Assembly (NCBI RefSeq): GCF_019649055.1
Contig: NW_026570236.1
Location: 1,674,001-1,738,000 of the forward strand
Origin: Paramacrobiotus metropolitanus
Taxonomy: Eukaryota; Tardigrada; Eutardigrada; Parachela; Macrobiotidae
Direction of reading: 5' to 3'
Length of the DNA stretch: 64,000 bases
Each line of letters opens with the position of its first letter. The first letter of the stretch is position 1. The position numbers and the translations under genes are program-made. Shown here piece after piece: positions 13,735 through 26,101 of the stretch. A model generated the notes under the pieces. It saw nothing but the letters and a program-made list of their open reading frames with translations, was not told the origin of the DNA and did no database searches.

Positions 13735-14094
13735 TCTAATGCTAGATCCAACCGTGATCCAGAGACGGAGACAGAAACGGAATCTATCCCGTGGAAGCGA
13801 GCGATACGATATGGATCGCGAGCTATGCGGAAACACAAACGTCGCACCGTAAATCGCTGACTTTTAATAATATTGAAAATCTGCACAACAGAAATCAACA
13901 AGTGATCGGCACAGCTCGATCGTAAAACGTAGAGCCCGTTCAACAGTGTGCAACACCGTGCAGCACGTGCTATGCCGCGCCCACTATCAAAACGCAAGCC
14001 AATCAGAAGAGACACAACACAGACACGTAATCCTAAGGCGTAGCGCCACAGGCGTAGCGCCACTGACGTGAACGCTAGTGATCCTGGTCTCACA
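13735..14094 (-). repeat. 3' LTR of the retrotransposon
   Basis: 360-bp left copy. In element sense it starts TGTGAGACC and ends CATTAGA, so it has the usual TG start but not a CA end. It matches the right copy throughout by eye. A 118-codon open frame runs through both copies with the same translation; I regard it as incidental because it has no motif. Confidence 0.93.
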
Positions 14095-16886
14095 TGCCTC
14101 TGGGGGGATGCCGAGCTCCAGTGAGGCTGGACACACTCCCGAATCCACGAGAAGACGACGGTCGCCAGTGTCTGTGCGTGCTCAAAAACATCAAATTCTC
14201 TTAATCCATTTTATCACATCAATTCCGTAAAGGCACAATTCCATTTAATACAATGTGAAATAAAGAGATCCAATTATAAAAATACTATCAAATCATTAGG
14301 AACAGATCAACAGTAACAGATCAACAAAAGTATTAATCAAATTGTAGACTAGGATCCTCCATTTCTGACTCGCAAAGGTCACAGGTCCTGTCCACCGTTT
14401 TCCGCACTTTTAATCCATTCCGCTCCGTTGAGCAAGCCTGCGCATCCGTAATGCGACTTCATCACAATCCGCTTGAGAATCAGGTGCGTATCAAGTACGA
14501 CTTAGGAATACTGCTTCATCTTTGGAATAAGGTGCATATCAATTGTACGACTTCAAAATGAGATCCATAAAGGTCATGGAGGGACGTCATGTAGACAAGC
14601 GTAGTTCGCTTCCTCCCTGGTAAAGGTCATCCTTTATTGAGATGATCAGTTGAGATGTGCGACTCATTTTGGGTTAATGGTCCCAAAGGTCATGCGACTT
14701 GAATTCCGATACGATGACTCTCTCGGGCGGTAATGGTCCCAAAGGTCATCCGACTTCTCTTCAAATTTCCATTAAAGGTCATGGAGAAACTTAGCCAATT
14801 TTCTGCGGCTTTCAAGCACTTCTTTGCTTGCCTCCCTGGTTAAGACTTAATTTGACCTTTGCGTCGCACATCCAACTTCAACATGCCTCGAGCGGCCAGA
14901 GTGCCGGCGAGTTTACCGTAGCATCTCTGATGGGGCCGGCTAGTTACCGCATTAAGTTCACCCCATGAAATTTCCACATTTTAACCTTTTACTCTTGTTC
15001 GCCGCTTGTGGCTTACGTTATTACGAGAAATCCGGCTTGGTTACCGTAGTTTTTCTCGTTTTAATTTTGACACTGAATCGCTTAAAAAGAGTGCCGGCAC
15101 GGTTTACCGTAACAACTCTAATGAGGCCGGCTGGTTGCCGCATTAAGTTAACCTCATCAATATTCCACCTGTTGTCTTTCTCTTTTTCGCCGCTTGTGGC
15201 CCCGTTTCGTATTCAAGAGATCCGGCTTGATTACCGTAGTTTCTCTTGTCAATTTATAACACTGAATCGCTTAAGGAGGAGAGCCGGCTAACTGCCGTAA
15301 CTACTCCCTTGGGGCCGGCTCTATAGACCGAATCAATCTCAACCCCAATAGATATTCCACATGATTTCTTTTAGGCAATTCTGTGCTATAAACGCTGAAA
15401 ACAACAATTGCACTAATGCAGTTTAAGTTAACATGTTACGTGACCTTTATACTTAACCATGATATTCGCTTCTGATGACCTTTCATGACCTTATCATTAA
15501 GGTCATTTGCTTCATTCACGCGGTGACCTTTCACATTTTGTCGTTTACGCCAGTTCAAGTGCTCCGTCGTTAATCAAACATTCAACAGAGTTTCTGATTT
15601 ACTTTCCATCCTTTCCGATATTCAGTTTGAACATTTCGAAGTCAGACAGCCATGCAGTTCAAAAGGTCATGTCGTTCCATTTGTTCGACAGATATTACCC
15701 AATGTCGCATCAGTTATGACCATTCTCCACGCATTTCTGTTGTGCTCTGGCAGCATTTTTCATTTCGCTGGTGTACCGCACGTATCCGGTTTCTGGGGGA
15801 ATGCCGAGTCCGTTGGTTCGGCTTCCTGACTCTGTTTCTCATCGATTTTCTATCTCGCCAATGATCCGGACGAAGACTGAGTCGATTTCGGTTCGTCAGT
15901 CTTCTCTTTTTTTGCGGCTAAGTCTCGTGACCTTTGGATTTCTCGGTCGTCAGTGGAATCTCTTGACCTTTCGGTTTCTCCGTCGCTGAAGCCTCTTTCA
16001 ACAGTGTAAACAGCGATTTTTGAACCACCTGTCGCGCGGAGTCCGCTTCTGCATCTACTGCCGCTTTTTCTATGGGGAGCATGACCTTTTCTTTCCCATC
16101 TTCTTTCAAAGTCTCGTGACCTTTCGGTTGTTCCATAGACACGGAACTCTCTTGACCTTTAGGTTGCGCTTCCTTCTCCACGGTTCCAGACGTCTTTTGA
16201 CCTTTAGGCTGTTCGAATTTTCTGTGAAAGTCCGTGACCTTCAGGCGGTCTGTCACTTGACCTTTCACTTGACACTTGGTTCATTTGATATTTGACCTTT
16301 AAGTTCATTTGCGCTTAACCTTTGGATCATTGGTCACTTTACCTTTTAGTCTTCAGTTATTTGACCTTTTCGGCTTCTTCAAATGTCTGACCTTTGCCAT
16401 AACAACCTCGTCTGAGTCTCATGACCTTTGTTCTCGCGTTTTCCAAATCCTCTTGACCTTTTCTTTTAGTTTGAATTCCAGTTGGAGTCTAGTGACCTTT
16501 CGAATGATCGTTCACTTCTTCCGTTTGTTCTTCCGTCAATTTCACAACCTTTCGACTGGGCGACAATTTCTGATGACCTTTCGTCCCGGATAACCTTTAT
16601 GAAGACCGTCCTGACGAATTTGAGGACCTTTTGACCTTTCTGATGATTCCGAATTTTGTGACCTTTTCGTTGTTCATTTGAATTTGGGTTGAATTATCTT
16701 GACCTTTCGATTGACCTTTCACTTCTACCGCATGATTCAGTCTAAGTCTGATGACCTTTCAAATTGATGATCTTTCTGGCTAGCAACGAAAACAATAACG
16801 ATTGGCCGCTTTGCGTCGTGTGACCTTTATGCCTTCCCAACTCCTATTTTTAATGAAGTGGACCCCATTATTCCTATTTATGAGGG
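14095..16886 (-). other. 3' non-coding part of the retrotransposon with internal repeats
   Basis: Between the end of the last pol-type frame and the 3' LTR lie about 2.8 kb rich in AAAGGTCA/TGACCTTT. A tandem array with a period of about 190 bp starts near 14899, 15089 and 15279, marked by GAGTGCCGGC and CCGCTTGTGG blocks. A frame at 15918-16268 encodes Lys/Gly/His-rich repeats that are simply the translated octamer (KGH, KGQ). I could not see a clear purine tract directly before the 3' LTR. Confidence 0.6.
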
Positions 16887-17999
16887 TTATTTGTTTTCGC
16901 GTCCTTTAGTTATCCGATCAAGGAGTTCTTTCTCGGCTGCATCCTCAGGTTCGCCTTTCTGGGTTAGCAGTTCCGTAGGAGTTGGTTTCTTCTTCTTCTG
17001 CTTGACCTTTCGCTCATTGATTGCTTTCGCTATATCGCGGCCCAATTGTTCTGCCTTTATTTTGACCGCCTCTATTTCCTCTTTTCGCTTTTCTATAAGG
17101 TCATTCTCATTGCCGGTAGCAGTGAGTGGTTCGAAAAAATTCGAATCGCGCTCTAATATTCCAGCGCCAACTTGCTGTTTCAAAAGGTCATCTTTGTCTC
17201 CGGTAGCAGTACGTGGTTCGAAAAATAGCTTTTGATTCGGTTCGAAACCCTTTTGCGAAGCGCGTCCTGCTACTTCGATTTCTTCTCCGAAAGCTGGTGA
17301 CCTTTCTGCCAAATTTCCAGCTTCTGCGTTCAACTTTTTTGTAACTGCTGTCTCGAAATCTTTGTCTTCTTTCCTGGGTCTTCCTCTCTTCTTCCTCGGT
17401 TTATCTCCACTCATATCAGGTAGCAGAGTGCGTGGTTCGAAAAATGGCTTTTGTTGTGTGACTGAGTCATTTTTCGGACTCGCCTGATTCATTTTCTTTC
17501 CGTTGGCTTTCTCCGTTTCGGGAAGCAGAGGTGGTTCGAAAAAAGATTCTGCCGAGTCTTTTTGAGTACGCTCTGTTACTCGTTCTACTGTTCCATGTTC
17601 TACTTCAGGTAGTAGAGGTGGTTCGAAAAAATTCGAGGTACGCTCTGATACTTTTTGCGAATCTTTCTCCTCAGGTAATGGCGGATGCCACAGCTTTAAT
17701 CGGTCAATCGAGACCACCTTTAAGTCTGCTTCCTTCTTAGGGTTCTGCTCAATGACCTCAGCTTCGTTTGTTCGCGGGAAACTCAGAATCTTCCACACTT
17801 TATCGTATTTCGACTTAAAGTCCGACTGGTTTTCTTTCTTCCCTTGTTTCGTGTCCTTTGGTAATCGTATCAGTACGAGGTCGCCCACTTTGAAATTCGG
17901 CTCCGATTTCTTCTTATTGTAAATTTCCGCATTCTTCTCATAAGCGTCTTTGATGTTACATCTCGCCACTTCTTCGGCAAAGGTCAAGTTCTTTTTCAT
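16887..17999 (-). CDS. Integrase C-terminal region and proline-rich tail
   Basis: Open frame of 370 codons. The first 110 residues resemble the end of a Ty3/Gypsy integrase: a helical stretch, then FKVGDLVLIRLPK, KYDKVWKIL and SIDRLKLWHPP, which is the usual chromatin or DNA-binding C-terminal fold. The rest is a low-complexity tail with five repeats of a FFEP-x-LLP or FFEP-x-TATG unit separated by acidic stretches, ending with a Lys-rich helix. The upstream catalytic part is in other frames, so this is a fragment of pol and not a separate gene. The listed start is only the first in-frame ATG. Confidence 0.75.
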   Translation of the reverse strand: MKKNLTFAEEVARCNIKDAYEKNAEIYNKKKSEPNFKVGDLVLIRLPKDTKQGKKENQSDFKSKYDKVWKILSFPRTNEAEVIEQNPKKEADLKVVSIDRLKLWHPPLPEEKDSQKVSERTSNFFEPPLLPEVEHGTVERVTERTQKDSAESFFEPPLLPETEKANGKKMNQASPKNDSVTQQKPFFEPRTLLPDMSGDKPRKKRGRPRKEDKDFETAVTKKLNAEAGNLAERSPAFGEEIEVAGRASQKGFEPNQKLFFEPRTATGDKDDLLKQQVGAGILERDSNFFEPLTATGNENDLIEKRKEEIEAVKIKAEQLGRDIAKAINERKVKQKKKKPTPTELLTQKGEPEDAAEKELLDRITKGRENK

Positions 18000-18189
18000 G
18001 GTCTCTACCCATTCGTCTGAGTTCCATAATCATCGGTATATTCGTTTTTGTAACCACATCTTCCGGCATTGTCATTTCTCTGCCGTGTAGCATATAGTAT
18101 GCTGAATATCCGTTGTGGCGTGCACGACTCTGTTCATCGCCGAAATAACGTATGGGAGATACTTATTAAACTTTCGTTCATTTCCGCCT

Positions 18190-19009
18190 TCAGATATTGT
18201 GCCAAACCATCCGCAATTGTCTGCATCTGCCTTTCAACTTGGCCTTGACCTTCTGGATGATATGCCGTTCCGAATGTGTGTTTAATCTTAAACACATTGG
18301 TGACCTTGCCAATACTTCAGCTGTAAAGTGTCGTCCGCGATCCGTATGTAGGATGTGCGGTGCTCCGTGTACCAATATCACGTGCTTCAAACACTTTGGC
18401 AAATTCTTTAGCCGTTGCCGTCTTCATTGGTACCGCAATCACGTATTTCGTCAGTTGATCAATGAACACCGCTATGTACTTATATCCGAGTTTCTTCGTC
18501 GGTAGCAAAGGTCCTTTGAGATCAGCATACACCGGAAGAACGGATGTCCGACTTTAATCTCTTGCAATTTTCCTGGCGGGCATTTCCTCGGTGTTTTACG
18601 AAACTGACATCCTTGGCAGGCGAATGTAATTCTTCACATCTGTACTCATCCTGTCCCAGTAATATCGTAGTCGGATTGCAGATAATGTCTTTTCGAATCC
18701 CAGATGTCCTGCCTTCTCGTCGTGCAATGCGTGAATTATCGCTCTTCGCATGGACAACGGTACCACATATGACCTTTCAAGTCTCCCATTTTTATCCTTT
18801 ACTCGGTATAATATGCCGTTCCACAACTGGTAATGTACTTCAAATTTCGATCTTGTCTCCGCGTCTGGTAGATGTTCCAATTCATCTATAATCATTGCCA
18901 GATGGGGATCTTTTAACTCGTTTATTCCGTAGCTGCAGATTTGAGTCATCCTCTTCTTCTTCATCTCCTTGTAGGTTAACGATGCGGACTGTCGCTGTGC
19001 TGAGTTCAT
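18190..19009 (-). pseudogene. Integrase, zinc-binding and catalytic core (frame-broken)
   Basis: The strand encodes in order the zinc-binding part (HALHDEKAGHLGFEKT) in 18596-19009, the first catalytic Asp region (AVFIDQLTKYV) in 18317-18532, the second Asp (HTDRGRHF) near 18340, and the Glu-containing HPEGQG motif near 18240. These are the D,D,E signature blocks of retroviral-type integrases. The pieces are in at least two different frames. The enzyme would join the element's cDNA to host DNA. As read here it cannot be made as one protein. Confidence 0.85.
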
Positions 19010-19611
19010 TCCAATCTTTGATGACCTTGCAGCGTGGTAATGGTTTGTACCTCTTTTTCATTTGTTTTGGGAATCTCAGCAACTTAATCGGGCACTCATT
19101 TAACGCTTGTGCCACCTTATCCGTTTCCCAAAGGTCATCTTTCTCTGGTCCACCAAGTCCTGTGACCTTTTCATTCTGTACTGTAAATTCCGCATCAAGT
19201 CCGGTGACCTTTAAGTCACTAACGGCGGGCAACCAACTTTTCACTCGGTTCACTTGTACTTCGTTTTCAGCCGACTCATTCGCCGTAGCTGAAGTGACCT
19301 TTAATCGTTTTTCTCGTTGTTCCACCATCTGTAGGAACAGCTGACCGATTTCGATTGCTGGTTCTTTCGTGTCAAATTCCTTCTTATAATCCTCGAAGTT
19401 TGGAATCTCATCAAATTCCTCCTCCTGACACGTCGGACCTTCAATTGGTGCTCTTGATAACGCATCTGCGTTGTCACAATATTTTCTGGTTTGTATTCGA
19501 TTTTAAATTGATGACCTTGTAATGCCATTGCCCATCTTGTCAAGCGCGGGTTCATTCCGACTTTATTCGTCTCTGACCTTAGCAAATTGGTCAGCGCCTG
19601 ATGATCCGTCC
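19010..19611 (-). pseudogene. RNase H-integrase linker (frame-broken)
   Basis: The end of the RNase H region is seen at 19301-19585 (RWAMALQGHQFKIEYKP, typical of the Ty3/Gypsy RNase H tail). It is followed at 18882-19328 by a charged segment with KVT repeats that come from translated AAGGTCA octamers. Frames change at least twice in this stretch. Confidence 0.7.
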
Positions 19612-20121
19612 TTAGGTGAATTCTGCGTAATCGATATACGGCTTAAATTTCCTGACAGCGAACACTACTGCCAGACATTCCCATTCCGTTACACCGTAAT
19701 TTTTCTCCGCTCCATGTAGGACGCGGCTCGCATATGCGATTGGATGTCCATCTTGTGACAGTACGGCCCCAATTCCTTCTTTGCTCGCGTCGCATTCGAT
19801 GACGGTCGGTTTTGCAGGGTCAAACTTTGCCAATACTGGACCTTCACATAACAGCTGTTTCAAGCTGTTGAACTCTTCTCCATGTACTGCTGTCCAGTCC
19901 TTTTTCACATGTTTATCTTGTCTCAGCAGCTCATACAAGCGGCAAGTCTTCTGTGCGTATCCCATTATGAACTTGCGGTAATAGTTCGCTAGTCCAAGGA
20001 ATGACCTTAATTGTCTTTCAGTTTGAGGCCGTTTGAACTCGGAGACCGCGGTGACCTTTTCCGGGTCCATACGAATTCCGTCTTCGCTGAGTATATGACC
20101 CAGAAATCCCATTTGTCTCAT
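19612..20121 (-). pseudogene. Thumb/connection and RNase H domain
   Basis: 169 codons open. It contains GFLGHILSEDG and the FLGLANYYRKF block that follow the RT palm in Ty3/Gypsy elements, then IECDASKEGIGAVLSQ with the first catalytic Asp of RNase H, and YASRVLHGAEKNY, the usual continuation. It shares its frame with the RT piece at 20227-20961, but about 100 bp between them must be read in another frame. Confidence 0.88.
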
Positions 20122-20226
20122 TCCAAATTCGCACTTGGTTGGTTTAATCGTGAATCCGCTTCAACCAGACTCATTAAGACATTTGCAGATTCTGCATGAA
20201 GATCGCCCAAGTCTTTCCGGCGAAGA

Positions 20227-21321
20227 TCACGTCATCAATGTACCCGAAAACGCAACCCTTTCTTTTTTTGCTTTCGAGAGAACTTTGTCCATACACAATT
20301 GGAATGTTGCTGGTCCGTTGCATACGCCGAATGGCATTCTTTTAAATCGGTACATTCCATCTTGCGTTACAAAGGTCGTCTTGTTGATTGACGCTGGATC
20401 CATTGGGATCTGCCAAAATCCACTTTGTAAATCCATTTTCCGTAATATTTGTTGCCTGCGCGCGTCGAGCAACTCATCCGGATTTGGTAGCGGGTAATTA
20501 TTCTTTCTCGTTAGCTTGTTAAGCATGATGTAATTGACGCAAAATCTTGTTCCCATTGTTCCGTCGCCATTTTTCTTTACTGCCAATACGACCGGGAAAC
20601 TCCACTCGGCGTCTGACGGTTCAATTACATCTTGTGCCAACATCTCTTCGATATGCTTTGTTATAAACTCGCGGCCTGTCCAACTCGTTCTGGCCGGGTT
20701 ACATTTAACTGGCTTCGCATCTCCCGTATCAATTACATGGGTGACTCCTTTCACATCTCCATACGGTTTCTTGGATGTCGGTAAGACTTTCCAGAATTCC
20801 CAGAACGCGTTGTACACATCGTTTTTCTGTTCCTGGGTAAGGTCAGGTTCCAATTTCAGGTTTTCGATTATCTTCTTCAATTCAGGTTTCGTTGTATCAT
20901 CCACCTCAGGGTCTTCGAGTACGTTCTTTACTGTCCCTGCGTTGACCTTTACATTTTCCATATGTTCATACGGCTAAACGTAGCCAAGAAGCTGATTTTT
21001 CTTCACAATCCGGTATTTGCTGCTGTGATTCGCAATGACGATTTCAAAGTACTTTCCTCTGTGGTCCGTTACTCCTGCCAATGGTTGCACTTCCGTTTCC
21101 ACTTGTGGGACCGGTGTAAACATCAACTTGTTTTGGGCAGGTGCGTATTTTCCCATCTTGACCTTTACGCGTGTGCAATTGGGCGGTTTCAATTTGATTC
21201 TTTGGTCACTGTAGACTTTGATCACGTCTTTCGACATCCTGGCCTTTTCCACTTTCAATCTTTTGACTTTAATATCCTTTTCTTTTTCCTCATCTACTTC
21301 GTCATCTTCATCCAAGTCCAT
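20227..21321 (-). pseudogene. Reverse transcriptase (internal stop and frameshift)
   Basis: 20974-21321 encodes the pre-RT linker ending KNQLLGYV. An in-frame TAG follows, and the frame stays open in 20227-20961 with RT blocks: KKNGDGTMGTRFCVNY, YPLPNPDELLDA, KMDLQSGFWQIPMDP, FKRMPFGVCNGPATFQ. The catalytic box is present as YIDD near 20235, but in a neighbouring frame, so a frameshift lies just before it. The fingers and palm blocks clearly place it in Ty3/Gypsy. As read, it could not give an intact enzyme. Confidence 0.9.
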
Positions 21322-21638
21322 TAAATCTTCTTGTTCTGAAAGGTCACTTACACCTGAATCTTCCGAAGTCGTTGAGTTATCACTTGAACTCGTCCACTCA
21401 GAGTCAGGTTACTGCTCTCATATTCTTGTGCAGTAGCTTGACCTTTGTCAACTTTTCAATTGGGCGCTCATCAACTCCTTCGTCTTCTGATGAAAGGTCA
21501 CTTTCGTTTTCCGCGAATCGCTAAGTTTTTTTCGCCGAATTTTGAGCAGAGGTTTGTCCCCTTCTTTGCCTTTCGCCGTTTCGTGCGGCGACTTTTGACT
21601 CCTTGCTACGAATTCTCGTTGGTGACCTTTCTGATTGA

Positions 21639-22887
21639 TCAGTTTGACCTTTCTTCGTTCGATTTTGACTTTTCCAGTTCATTTATTTCTTCGCTCGTTA
21701 ATGGCTTTTCAGTCAACTCGACTTTCCTCTGCCCGCGGCGACTCTTGGTGACTCCTTGCTGGAATTCTCGTTGGTGACCTTTCTGATTGATCAGGTTTGA
21801 CCTTTCTTCGTTCGATTTTGACTTTTCCAGTTCATTTATTTCTTCGGGGCTCGTTAATGGCTTTTCAGTCAACTCGACCGGCGGACATTCCTCACCGTTA
21901 TCGAGTGGCCTTTCCCCGTTTTTTGCCTCAGTTACTGGGTTTTGCTGTTCATTCGATATTCGCTCCACTTCTTCTTTAAACTTTCTCCACATTTCAATTC
22001 TGTCCGTTAACATCTGCGCAATATCGAAAGCCGACTTTGAACTTTCTTCCGTTTCGTTCGATCCTCCTTCGACTATTCCATTCGTGTCTTCAACTGGTTC
22101 CTCTTTGTCTGCTTCTTTTACAGTCCCTTTATCGACTTCATTCTGTTGGACTGTTTCGTAACCTTTAGGTCGTTTGGGACCGACGAAAATGCAGTTTGCC
22201 ATCAGTTCTTCGGTGACCCATTCATCATTCGGAATCGTTTCATACATGCACCACGTATCACCACCTCGTTCTGGGTAGTCCACTCCATCTGGATCTGGTG
22301 CAAAGGTCACCTTTTTCTTTTGCATTATTCCCGGTAGCCTTCTTTTCCGGGTTACCTGTAGTTCTCGCATCTCTTTTACGTCGAATTTGGGGATTTCTTC
22401 TTCAAATTTATTCCAGTATTTTTGGAATACTTCTTCGTTCCCCTCTTTTAACGCGTTGTAATATACTTCGAGTGATTCGTAGACAGGCGTACCAAGTCCT
22501 GCCGGGAAAATAATCGTCCTCCCTTCACCTTTATACATGTGGTTCACACGGAAGTCCCAGAAAAGGTCAACTCTCGCTTCTTCCCACATTTCTCCTTCTT
22601 CGGTCATCTCTTCTATCTCTCTTTCAAATCTCTTTTCGGTTGCTACCGGATCAAGGGGATCTTGGATTCCTTTCTCCACACGTTGCAACCAATGGTTTAG
22701 CCATCTGCCTCTTCCGATTATAAAAACTTTCCACACATGACAACCACGTTCGATATCTATTCCAATGATACCGTTCGATGTGGTTTCCACATTCGTTTGT
22801 CCGCATGATGCTTTTCACTTCCTTTTGGGCATGACCTTCAAGGTCTGCTAATGCGGTGTTACATTTCGGCCATTCTGAAAAGGTCAT
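21639..22887 (-). pseudogene. Variable pol spacer of unknown function with tandem duplication
   Basis: Open frames at 22651-22887 and 21639-22790 encode a Glu/Lys-rich protein without a recognised domain. The second frame is the same as that of the protease ORF, separated by a TGA at 22884-22886 that overlaps an ATG. Near the end a segment of about 148 bp is duplicated in tandem (about 21590-21735 and 21738-21885), giving two copies of VELTEKPLTS. It lies where Ty3/Gypsy elements usually have only a short protease-RT linker. Confidence 0.6.
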
Positions 22888-25800
22888 CTCGAGGCATTTT
22901 CACAACACTCCGCGCATTCCCATTGTGGTTGCACTCTGCACGGATCCTCAAAGTAACCGTGGTGACAACTCCCGGCTCGTTCTTCTGGAGTTAATGTCCT
23001 TTGACTCGCTTGAGGTTTAACCTGTTCCTGTATTGTGGTATCTTCCTCACATTCGATCGGAGTCACGCTTTTATCCTCAGAGGATATTAGGATGACCTCT
23101 GGTTCTTTTTGTGTTCTGTGACCTTTCAACTGTTCGAGCGCCTTGTTGCGGATTTCGCTCGTAAACATCTGTTCCTCTTCAGTTATTCGTTTCAAAACTC
23201 GTAACCTTTCGCTCTTTTTATCCTTCCCCACTTTAGCCGTCTTTATTTCCAGTACCTCTGGTACTGGGATAACTTTTTCAACACATTCTTTTTCTGTGGC
23301 TCCTTGCTTACAGTCATCTGCGATCATACTTCTCCCGTCCGGAAGAAATATGATCGCCTCATCCATATCTGGCGCAAGCGGTTCCTTTTTCTTTTCGTTA
23401 ACTTCTTTGACCTTTCCACTTTCTCTTTTCTTCTCCGGTGCCTCTGGTACCGGGATTATCCGTTGGCTAATCTCGTTCTGGTGTACTCTCGTCATTCCCG
23501 GTGCCTCTGGTACTGGGATGACCTTTTCTCTTCCCTTTTGTGTCAGCATTGTCCGGTTTAACGTGTTTTCAATCTCCTGTTGAATCATTTGCAGCTGTTC
23601 AAATGGTGACAATCCTTTTGGAAACATCTCTTTCTTTTCTTTTCCCGGTGCCTCTGGTACTGGGATTAGCGTTTTATTGGCCGTTTGACCATTTTCCTGT
23701 TTTGCAAGTTCGGTGACCTTTCCGACCTGTACTTTAGCAACTGGTTTCGGGTCATCTTCTTTTTCTTCTTCGCCTTCGTTATCCATCAGTACAAATTTCT
23801 TTTCCAAGAAGTCAAATCCCAATAACACCTGTACGTCGTCACACTTCGGTCGGACGTAGAAGGAATGTTCGCTTGTCTTCTTTCGTAAGGTCACCGGTGC
23901 TACACAGTAGTGTGTTACCATGAAACCTGACGTTCCACTAATTCCATTTATCCGCACCAGCCTATCTGGCGGTAGTGGGAGCATATGAAGTCCATTCTTC
24001 TCGCAAAACGGTTTGCTGATTAGCGACGTCTCGGCGCCGGTGTCCAACATTGCGTTGACCTTTATGTCTCCCACTTTCACTTCGTGTGTGTACGCTTCAG
24101 TTCCTTTAGGCTGTTTTCCATTTTGAATTTTCAACGTGTGAATCTTGCATTTTACAGGAATCAGCGATACTGGTCCCGGATCCATATCGGGAAGCACCTG
24201 TCCTTTTACTGGAGTGCTATGACCTTTCAGTATTTCGCTCAACTTATCAATCCTGTGTGGAACGTCAGTTCGAACATCGTAGTATTTTCGCGGCTTTTCT
24301 GTATTTGTTTGCTTCTGCACATTCTGCACTTGCTCATTTGCTTTTGTGCTATCCACGTGACCTTTAGTCACTTCATTTATCGTCTGATGGATCAGTTCCT
24401 CTTTACGGTTTTCATTTCGTTTATCCCTCAACTTCTCAATGACTTCACTTGTTATTTGGTCCGCTCGCTTCAATTCGTCTTCTTCACTATCTTTCGTCTC
24501 ATCTGGTGACCTTTCGTATGTAACCATGTCATATCCCTTTTCGGTCATCCATTCGATCACCTTCGCGGACACTTCATTGTTCGTTTTCGTCTGATCAATT
24601 TGTGAAGACATTCCGTCTGTTCGGGCTGGTGACTTGTCATTGGCATCCTTTTGCAGTGCCTCCGATAAGTCCCGTGACCTTTCAACTGTGCCACTCTGTT
24701 GCATTTGCGTCATCTTATTTGACCGTCTTTTTTGTTCATTTTGCGCTAAGTCCTGTGACCTTTCGTTGCGCTTCATGACAAATCCGCCGCCCGTCAGCTT
24801 TTGTATGGGGACTTTTTCTCCATAATTCGGCGGTTTGTCCTCTGGCGGTGCATTTTGTCGATAATTCGCGTCAGCGAATGTCTTCTTATATTCAGCTGGG
24901 TCAAATGCTGGGACTGTGTTCGGTGACTTTTGCGCTGGTTTCCCGGTAACCAACTCTTCTAGTCGCTTTCTTTCACATTGCGTTCGCAACTGTTGCATGT
25001 CCCAGTAGTCCTCTTGTGACATTCTCGCTTTCTGCTTTGCTTTCGGCGTCACAGGTATCCACATCCCGTGATTGCCATTCAGTCTGTAGGCCACTTTTTG
25101 CCACTTCTCCTTCTGTTGTAGTGTTACTGCGTCCACAAGTGAGTCGTCGGAGTTCTGTGCCATTTCATTATTCTTTTGCTGCGCTGTCCGCAGTGTCAAG
25201 TCCGTTTCTTGACCTTTTAACACGGCACTTTCATCGTGACCTTTAGCGTTCGCACTTGCTCCTTGACCTTTCACTTGGACTTTTCCAACAGAAGGTGACC
25301 TTTCATCTTTACTGTTAGTGATACTCTGCTCCATCCATTTTTGCCTTATCAACTTCTCTTCTTCGTTCTCTGAACAATTCCAGAACTTTGGCTTTATCTC
25401 TCCGTAACAGTCGCAACCTGGTTCATTTGCTTTATCATTTTCTGCCAAGTATTTCCGGAATTTCGCATGTTGCACATTTTCTTCTTTCGCAGTATCGTTC
25501 TGCGGTTTCTTCTGATCGAGCAACGCCTGTTTAATCTTTGCGTTCCGTTGTGCGCGTCGTTGCGCTAACACTTCTTCGCTGCAGTACGGTGACCTTTCGT
25601 TTTGCTGCACTTTTTGCAGTGTCGCGCTACCGTCACGACAATTTCCACTCGCAGTACCATTCTGCGGTGACCTTTGGTCCCGTTGCGCGTTTCCACTCGC
25701 AGTACCATTCTGCGGTGACCTTTTATCCACTTGAACATTTCCACTCGCAGTACCATTCTGCGGTGACCTTTTGTCCACTTGAACATTTCCACTCGCAGTG

Positions 25801-26101
25801 CCATTCTGCGGTGACCTTTGATTCTGTGACGGTATCCTTATAACCGTTCCATTCCCCTTTTGCGGTGACGGCATCCATATAGCCGTTTCTCTTTGCTGTG
25901 GCGGCATCCATCTAGCCGTTTCCTGTGGTTGCGGCATCCATATAGCTGGTCCATTTTGCTTTTTCGCTGACGGCATCCATATAGCCGTTGTAGTGGTCAC
26001 ATTCACTGCAGTACCATTCTGCAGTGGTGACCTTTCATTTTTATCCGGTGGTTTAGGGTCGGGACGATCAGTAGGCTCACCGGTGCCTACTGATCTTGCC
26101 C
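22884..26101 (-). CDS. Pro region: retropepsin with long repetitive N-terminus, read by -1 frameshift
   Basis: This frame is open from inside the end of gag to 22884. It has no early ATG, which fits entry by -1 frameshifting at 26102-26108. The N-terminal part is repetitive: about five IWMP-type units (25869-26000) and four 45-bp units encoding RSPQNGTASGN (about 25640-25830). The aspartic protease core is near 24015-24050 with DTGAETSLIS. It is followed by a hydrophobic-Gly block with LLGFDFLEKKF, the typical second half of a retropepsin. Downstream come five VIPVPEAP repeats. The protease should cut the Gag-Pol precursor. The octamer repeat is read here as KGH, KVT and RSP. Confidence 0.85.

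Noticed and set aside
13701-14093. Open frame within the LTR (also at 31265-31711)
   Set aside because: It covers LTR sequence with no motif; its identity in both copies reflects LTR identity.
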